Shown here in pieces: positions 57,646 to 64,000 of a stretch of 64,000 nucleotides of DNA; the first letter of the stretch is position 1; each line of letters starts with the position of its first letter. The notes beneath the pieces are model-generated. The model saw nothing but the letters and a program-made list of their open reading frames with translations. It did no database searches and was not told where the DNA came from. The translations under genes and the position numbers were made by a program. Origin of the DNA: Tetradesmus obliquus. Its lineage: Eukaryota; Chlorophyta; Chlorophyceae; Sphaeropleales; Scenedesmaceae. The stretch is from contig CP126203.1 in the NCBI GenBank assembly GCA_030272155.1, positions 4,408,501-4,472,500 on the forward strand, written 5' to 3'.

Positions 57646-59066
57646 CAACAGCTGCCCCACGCCGCCAGCTGCTCCATGCGCCATCAGACAGGCGCCTGCA
57701 AGGTTGCCCTCCTTAGACTGACGAGACAGCAGCAGCTGCTGGCGCCCTGGCGTGCTGGCGCCCTGCAGCAGCTTGAGGACCAGGCCAGCCAAAATTGCTG
57801 CGCCGCAGCAATTGAGTACGGTACACAGCAAGGTTGCCCTCCTTAGAAGCACGAGACGCCTGCACAAGCAGCCAGCAGCACAGCAACAGCATGCATGCAA
57901 ACATGCACACATGCAAACGACTGCCAGGCAGTTCCAGCTGCCGACCACCATCCGCTGGCCACCAAAACAACGTATGCGGCCTGAAGTGTTGTGTAAGGTG
58001 TGCCAAGGCTACAGCATCCATGCTGCACTGCCCAATGCTGAGCGCCTCGCATGTTGAGCTGCAGCGCTTGCATTGTGTTGCTCAGGCTCACTTGCCCTGT
58101 TGCGCATTGCAATGCGCGCGTTGCTGCATCTGCTGTCTGTCTTTGGCTGGCTGGATGCTCAGCAGGAAAGCAGGGCCAGGGGCAAGGGCTGCTGGGCACG
58201 AGGCAGAGGCAAGGGATGGCATCAGGCCAACATGATAGGATACATGGCAGGCTGCAGGCAATGATAGGCGGCACTGCTGGTGGCTTGCAGTGCGTGCCTC
58301 TCTATGGGTTTGCTTAAGCTTGCTTGCTGCAGCACAGCAACTGCTGCAGCTCTGTGTTGCCTGTTCAGTGGCACGTGCACAGCTGCTCGAGCCATGAAAG
58401 TGGCTTCGACTGCAAGCTGGTGTGTGCATACATTGTTTAAGGGCTGTTCTTGGCTACGTCATTGCCTGCTGCTGTTGCTGCACCAACATTGCAAATCGTG
58501 GTCCGCAAAGCAGCTGGTGACCATTTGTGACCAGCGGCTGCTGTGGACTCGAGCTCGCAAAAGTAGCCACATGTGAGGTGAAAAAGAAGCCGGACGCTGC
58601 ACGGTGCTGGCAGCCAGGCTTTGTCGCGTGGTGTGTGCGGCGCGCTCAAATTGGCGGGTGCCGCACGGGAACAACACGAAGACCTAGTCAGCTGCTGCAA
58701 AGCTTACATAAATACATTGGACATGTTTAAGAATGTCTTCGCGTCGCCTTCAGAGCCGGAAAGCGCCATTTGAGGTGTTGCACATGGTGTTGTTGCTTGG
58801 GAAGGAGCTGGGCACCTGCAAGCACCTGCTACGTGCAGTGTGGCTGAGAGTTGAGCAGCTGACCGTCTGGAGCACCCTCGAGACAAAGAATGCGCGTAGA
58901 AGTCGAGCTGGTCTGCATGAAGCCTCGTGAGGCCCAGGATGCAGGACACCAGCAACGTACAAAGCAGGTTGCATCAGGCCGTGTAAGGAACCTCAGAGGT
59001 GCAACAGAGGCTGTTGAACAGATTCGTGCAACTAGTGTTGAGTAAAAAGCTCGGGCTCAGTACCTG
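57646..59066. other. Unresolved stretch with candidate minus-strand exons
   Basis: Short open segments occur on the minus strand, for example LDFYAHSLSRGCSRRSAAQL at about 58905-58846 following a ttcatgcag acceptor, and DAVALAHLTQHFRPHTLFWW at about 58018-57959. A 28-bp word (aaggttgccctccttaga) is duplicated at 57700 and 57830, the same kind of short duplication as elsewhere. No complete gene could be built. Confidence 0.35.
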
Positions 59067-59264
59067 CACGAACCAGCTCCCCAGCAGAACCCTTTGCAAG
59101 GGTCTTCAGCTGATTTGTCAACCGCTTTGATAACACCCGATGGCTGGAGACCTTGACCGCGTTTTCTTGAGTTGCTGAGCAAAAGGCAAGCACTAACAAG
59201 CAGCTGCGCAGAAACAGGCGCTGGACAGGAGCGCTGCTTCGGTCGAGCATGGCGCGAGTCGGCA
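59067..59264 (-). CDS. Possible first exon of a secreted protein
   Basis: An ATG-initiated frame (MPTRAMLDRSSAPVQRLFLR) contains a signal-peptide-like core (LFLRSCLLVLAFCSA) and ends at a GTACTG donor in phase 1. A downstream acceptor near 58905 would continue it in phase. No family was recognised, and no stop-containing final exon could be placed with confidence. Confidence 0.28.
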
Positions 59265-59316
59265 TCGTGTCTGTGTACTTGTCTGACAAGTCTCGTCACC
59301 TGCATACGGAGTCATT

Positions 59317-59664
59317 ATGCTGCATGATTGCGACTTGAGGCTGTACGGGAGTCGTGCATGCCTGCAGCACACTGCTGGCAGGATAGTATCCAGAGAGTTT
59401 GGCAGGATCTGTTGTGTGCATCAGCGTGTCAGCCGGCAGCCAAACTTACCATTCGGCATAAACCAGGCTGGACAACTCATACCACACCGTGACAACAACT
59501 GCATGCAGTTTCAAATGCCCAGATGGAGAGACCTCACAGTACACAGCAGCCCTGATCCGAGTCTCACGTGTAAGGGTGGTTACAAGGATCCCCGGCCAGA
59601 GCTAGGGTGGCCACCACAAGCCATGAACCATTTCAATTCAAAACGGCTGAGCACCATACCATAG
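59317..59664 (+). CDS. Uninterrupted 115-codon open frame, hypothetical
   Basis: Starts MLHDCDLRLYGSRACLQHTA and ends at a TGA at 59662. It lacks triplet-repeat tracts and has mixed composition, unlike the noise frames nearby, but has no recognisable domain. It would diverge from the candidate secreted-protein exon at 59264. It may be chance. Confidence 0.2.
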   Translation: MLHDCDLRLYGSRACLQHTAGRIVSREFGRICCVHQRVSRQPNLPFGINQAGQLIPHRDNNCMQFQMPRWRDLTVHSSPDPSLTCKGGYKDPRPELGWPPQAMNHFNSKRLSTIP

Positions 59665-60347
59665 CTGACGTGTAACCTGCGCAACATGAACTAACACTGA
59701 CTGCTGCTGCATGCACAGGCCCAATCCTGGGTGCGCGCTGGCCACTTCCATGAACTGCTGTGCATGCGCGCATAGCACACTGGATGCCGGAAACACATCA
59801 TGGCTCAAATAAACATAAGGCTGGAGCATGCTGTGGTTTCTGTGCTGCTGCCTGCAAGCAGCAGCCCCTTCACAATTGATGCTATGCACTAAGATAAGGT
59901 CCGCACCCCGAGCCAACTGCCAGCAGCAAATCATTCAAACCCGACAAACATACTCTTCAAAACAAGCTTATGGCCTTGTGAGCTAGCTGCTGCTAGCAAG
60001 GCCATTCGACAGCGCAAGAAACCGTGACGTATCAGTGGCTGAGCAGCAGCCTGCAGCAACTGCGCTGTCGTAGCCTCCCTGCCGTGCGCTGTGCTAGACA
60101 TTGCACAGCAAGCATGATAATGCACAGCGACAGCTGGCTGCTGCGGTTGCAGAAGAAGAACTGACGCCAGCTTTGCACGGCCAGCAGACGGTGCTGCTGT
60201 CACTTCAGCGCAAGCGCTGCTGAGCTGCCGAACTGCGCTCCGCTGCTGCAAGCTGGCGCACTTAGCCTTCAGCGCCTGCTGGCTGCACTGCTGTCATTAC
60301 TGCAGCTGGCACAATGGCGCTCACGCAACATACAATGCTGCTGCTGC
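59665..60347. other. Region downstream of NDUFB9 without a recognisable gene
   Basis: No feature is supported here; it should contain the 3' untranslated region of the minus-strand NDUFB9 gene. Confidence 0.5.
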
Positions 60348-61805
60348 TTAGTGGGCTCCCTCCCTGCCAAAGTCCATCACGATCTTGATCTGCAGCACAG
60401 TAACACAGCAGGCACAGCAGCTACTCAGCTCCCACAACACGCAGTCAAACACACTGCAGAGGCAGGTTGCAATATTGTGACGCCGGCTGCTTAGTGCATC
60501 CCGGCACCTGGCTGCCAGCTGGTAGCATGCTGCTGTATGAGCTGGCACAGCTGCGGCAGCCCAACAAGACCTTGTTGCATGCACAGTGCAGAAAGGACAC
60601 TAGCTGCATACAACTGTGTGATGCTGCTGCCCTCACACTGCCTGGTTAGCTGCCCACCCAGCAAATCACACAGTGCTGTGTTGCATCCTAGTTCTCAGTG
60701 CAGTCCCGTCCTGCCTAGTGTTTGGTGAGCTCAAGCAGCGCTACATGTCTCACCTGCTCCGGCATAGGGGGGTTCCGGCTGAATGCTGTTCCGCCCACAT
60801 AGTACGGGGCTGCATATAATAGACGGGCACATGTGCAAGTCAACACATTGCTGAGTACAGAAGATAAGCGAGCATGATGGGAGGCTGGGTGCACTTGCAA
60901 TGTGCTGTGATGTGGTATTGCAGCTGCGGGTTGGCGCAAGCATATGGCAGGGCATGCGATGGATGCTGCAACATCAGCAAACGCATGTTACACCGAGCCA
61001 TGTGCCAGCAACCAACCACCAGCTGGCGCAGCAGATCCTGCTGCTGCTGCCTCAGATGCAGATCACACCACAACACTGAAAGACAGAGCAGCGGTCGCAC
61101 AGCAGGGTCCTGATAGCGCTGATGCTGGCCTCGCGCTTGATGCTTTGCATGCACAAGCAGCTGTGCTTGCATCTGCACAGAACGCTGCGACACATCCCTA
61201 GCACTTGCACACGTTTGACAATGCTGACAAATGGTCGGTCTGCTGCCGCCGTGGCTGCCAGGCTGCTGCTGCTCACTGCTGCTGCTGCCGCTGCTGCTGC
61301 TGTGTGGGGTGGGCTCTGCAGCGTCCGTTGCTGCGCGCTGGCCGTGCATTGACTGCAGCAAGCCTATTATGCTGCTGACAGTCTTAGATCTGCACGCCTC
61401 AGCAGTTTCCAGGGGGTTATACTCACGGACAAGAGGGTCAGGGTGTTTCCACTCTGCCAGCAGCTGCTCTCCATGTGTCAGCATGCGCTCTGCTGCCTCA
61501 CGGTTACCCTGTAAAGCACAAAGCAGCTTGTGAGAAAATTAACGGTATGTACCAACTCTCACACCAGCGAACGGCCACTCACGATGTTTCTATTGGCCTC
61601 GAACTCTGCCCTAATGGCCCTCGCCTGCAGACACCACCCAGCGTCAGAATCGGTTGCAGCACAGGGTCTGATAAACAAATCAAGCTTTGAAAAGTCTTAC
61701 CCGTGCATACCACTGCTGTCTGCTGCCCGACCAGTCCAAACAAGTCTTGAGCGCCTGCCTGTAGAGCTGCATAGCCCGCTGCCGGTGGGGCAACAGCAGC
61801 GACAT
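60348..61805 (-). CDS. Mitochondrial complex I subunit NDUFB9 / B22 (LYR family), 5 exons
   Basis: Exons: 61805-61701, 61624-61583, 61508-61427, 60809-60754, 60389-60348. Phases close to 108 residues, similar to the plant subunit and shorter than the animal one. The LYR motif is present (AMQLYRQALK), followed by the family pattern RAIRAEFEANRNI, ERMLTHGEQLLAEWKHPDP and the conserved C-terminal PYYVGGTAFSRNPPMP. LYR-motif proteins bind the mitochondrial acyl carrier protein; B22 sits at the distal end of the matrix-exposed membrane arm of NADH:ubiquinone oxidoreductase. There is no cleavable presequence, as usual for this subunit. No exon echoes were seen in its introns, although a CTG-rich stretch lies in intron 3. 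Confidence 0.93.
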
Positions 61806-62289
61806 ATTTTGCGCTGCTTACAGTAGTTAAATTCTATCTATACGTCACTCCAGCCTGAGGTGTGTGCTACTACGGGCGAGCTCGAAATTTGCCCAGATCA
61901 AGCAGCTTTCCACTTGCTCCGGCCTGCAGCAACTCAGAACACACCGATCAAGCAACGTACTGCCGAGATCGTTATCGCGTTGTCTGCCCTCATCACACGG
62001 GTGAGTGACTTTCACACCTGAACCCAGCACTCCTTGTGACGTTGCTTGTAGTTTGCTTGAGCCGCAGGCCGTTTGATTTCTGAAGTATGTGTACCGTGAC
62101 GCTACAGCTTGATGACTCAAGGAACCCACGAGGCTGTACAGTACAGCAGGTCAAAGCTGGATCACCCAGCACAGTCATGACCAGGCCCTCTACACGTGCT
62201 AAGCAACAGCTACGACAGCCAGCAGCTCACTGATGTAAGAAACAGGAGCTGCTTAGCCCTACAGAGCAGCAGGCAGAACCGCAGCAACC
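61806..62289. promoter_or_regulatory. Bidirectional promoter region between NDUFB9 and the membrane-protein gene
   Basis: Start codons of the two divergent genes are 484 bp apart. No confident core-promoter element was identified. Confidence 0.55.
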
Positions 62290-63962
62290 ATGAGCAGCAG
62301 CAGGCCTATCGCAGTGTCCCTCAAGGCTAGGGGCCTGTCAGTTTTTGACAGGCCGCCCTTGCAGGGCGGACTGCGGCGCCTGGGACACCATATGGCAGCA
62401 GAAACAGTAGACCTGGGCGTTTCTATAGCAACCAACGTTGTGCTGCTGACTGGGTGAGCATCCAGGACTAATCAGGCTGGCCTGATGTAGTGAGGCAAGC
62501 AGGCAGTAGCACAGTTGCTGTTAGCAGCGCCAGCACAGCCGCACAGCTCCTGCAGCAAACAGAGCTGTGCCTGCATAACACCAGTGTACAAGCAGCGCCA
62601 GCCTGAGCACCTGTAGACACATCAGGTGCCGGTCAGAGGGGCACTGCATGTAGGCCTGCAGGCATGCGCTTGCAGGAGAGTTGTGCAGCGCGCGCAAACA
62701 TCTATGCAAGCTGCATGCACAGCAGGGCTGCGGTGCCTCCAAGCAGTGCGTCCATGGTATGCCTAGCCCAGCTGTCTTCTAGCCGGTGTTGCAGCTTGCT
62801 TGCTGGAGGTTGCGTCAGGCCCCTCTGTGATGAATCCCAGTTGAAACCCCACCGCTGCCACAGAAGGGCTGCAGGCTTTCAACTGAAACAGCACCTACAG
62901 CAGCATCAACAATAGAACAACTGCTTCTTGCAGCCCAGCTGAGTGCTGTATTGTTTCCTGCAAGCCTGCTGCTTTCGTTACAAAGCCGTACGCGCATCCT
63001 GCTGCACGTCCCTGCTTGCAGGAGCACCTGGTTCAGTGTGGTGCTGCAGATCCTCAGCCTCTGCTTCTACGCCTTCTTCCAGAATGGCAGGGTGGCACGC
63101 GACGGGTTCATGCTCATACCCATCGCATTCCTTGTATACTTACCTACGCTGCTGCTCGCATACATGGTGAGCAGCTGCTGCAGTGGAGTCCTCAGTTGCT
63201 TTATGCGGCAGTGGATGTTCTGGTAGCAGCAGCAGGGCAGAGACGGCTCAATCTGCTGCAGTATCCAGCAGTTGCGAGGGACACAAGTGCCAAGTTGCTG
63301 GCCAGCTGCTGGCGGCACAACTAGACGCAGCATGCAGGCCCAGCCGCTGGTACCAGCCAAGCGCTGTGAGAACATATGCAGACAGCAGCACAATGTAAAG
63401 CCTGCAGCGTCTGCGGCACCTTCAAAATTTGCTGCAACTGCTGCCCTGCTGCAGACTACTTGCAGGAGGCTGCAGGCAGCACGGCACTTGGAAGCAGGTG
63501 GGCACTTGCAGCAGGTCAAACAGCTACAATGACCGTTGACTAGCCAGGCGGCAGCACTGCCATGCAGCTGTGGCTTTGTAGCTTGAGTGCGAGTGCGGCT
63601 GTATTGATAGCAATCAACCAGTGCAACTGTCCAACACAACGTCAGTTCCTTACATGGGTGCTTATGCCTTATCATGCCATCATGAACCATCACGACATAC
63701 AGTTTGAAGGCAGTCAAACACCAACTGCAGTTTGACAGTCCAGGGTTGCGAGACGCCCGCAACAACCAAGCAAGCAGCTGCTGTTTTTCCACTGCTCTTC
63801 TGCCTCCGTTGCTCACCTGTCACGCTGTTTGAAACTGTGTTACTTTGTTACGTCCAGTCCAGAGCCAGGTGCTGGGCATGTACGTGCTGCACAGCAGCAT
63901 GAGCAGCTGCGGCGCGCCACAGCTGCTGGTGCAGCTGGATGATGCCATCAGTGATGCAATGG
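62290..63962 (+). CDS. Unidentified multi-pass membrane protein, 5' part (cut by the window edge)
   Basis: Three exons fit in phase: 62290-62453, 63022-63166, 63869-63962; the last ends in a GTGAGG donor, so the gene continues to the right. The first 134 residues start MSSSRPIAVSLKARGLSVFD. A moderately hydrophobic stretch (VDLGVSIATNVVLLTGSTWF) runs across the first junction, followed by two membrane spans (FSVVLQILSLCFYAFF and GFMLIPIAFLVYLPTLLLAY) separated by a short NGRVARD loop. Next comes GMYVLHSSMSSCGAPQLLVQ. No family was recognised. The coding frame is supported by phase agreement at both introns and by good splice signals. Confidence 0.6.
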
Positions 63963-64000
63963 GTGAGGCGCCAGCACGTCATTATCATTAGCATTGTAGT

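Overview
The window is nuclear DNA of a eukaryote, almost certainly a chlorophyte green alga. Reasons: GT-AG introns interrupt every recognisable gene, CAG/CTG triplet tracts are extremely dense (read as poly-Ala, poly-Gln, poly-Ser in exons), GTP cyclohydrolase I has the plant-type tandem-domain form, and there is an LRR receptor-cyclase. The style resembles Sphaeropleales such as Scenedesmus/Tetradesmus, but that placement is inference. No rRNA, tRNA or CRISPR was seen.

Layout. 445-16760 (minus): an 18-exon gene whose phases all close to about 2030 residues; it encodes a receptor with signal peptide, extracellular leucine-rich repeats, one membrane span and two class III nucleotide cyclase modules. 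17725-22627 (minus): an aldo/keto reductase of about 326 residues. 22.6-32.3 kb: a gene-poor, more AT-rich stretch with a minisatellite, a 2.7-kb element bounded by 47-bp inverted repeats, two nested terminal-inverted-repeat elements and a 44-bp perfect palindrome. 32341-41466 (minus): ATG9, about 1061 residues. 41886-44070 (plus): GTP cyclohydrolase I, head to head with ATG9. 45619-53669 (plus): a signal-peptide / fasciclin (FAS1) / membrane span / protein kinase receptor of about 838 residues. 54-60 kb: weakly resolved, with an unassigned plus-strand gene and a Ty3-like fragment. 60348-61805 (minus): the mitochondrial complex I LYR subunit NDUFB9/B22. 62290 to the right edge (plus): the 5' part of an unidentified membrane protein.

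Two structural themes cut across the genes. First, many exon-intron junctions are echoed: 40-250 bp containing one end of an exon plus its splice site is repeated one to five times in the adjoining intron. This is heavy in the cyclase, reductase, ATG9 and kinase genes and was not seen in the GTP cyclohydrolase or NDUFB9 genes. Second, many 3' splice sites are preceded directly by (CTG)n tracts on the coding strand, as if the triplet repeat served as polypyrimidine tract.

Functionally the neighbours are unrelated housekeeping genes (autophagy, folate/pterin synthesis, respiration, carbonyl reduction) flanked by two unusual receptors: one predicted to make a cyclic nucleotide, one predicted to phosphorylate proteins. 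All exon coordinates were derived by reading splice signals and reading-frame phase by eye, without transcript data.
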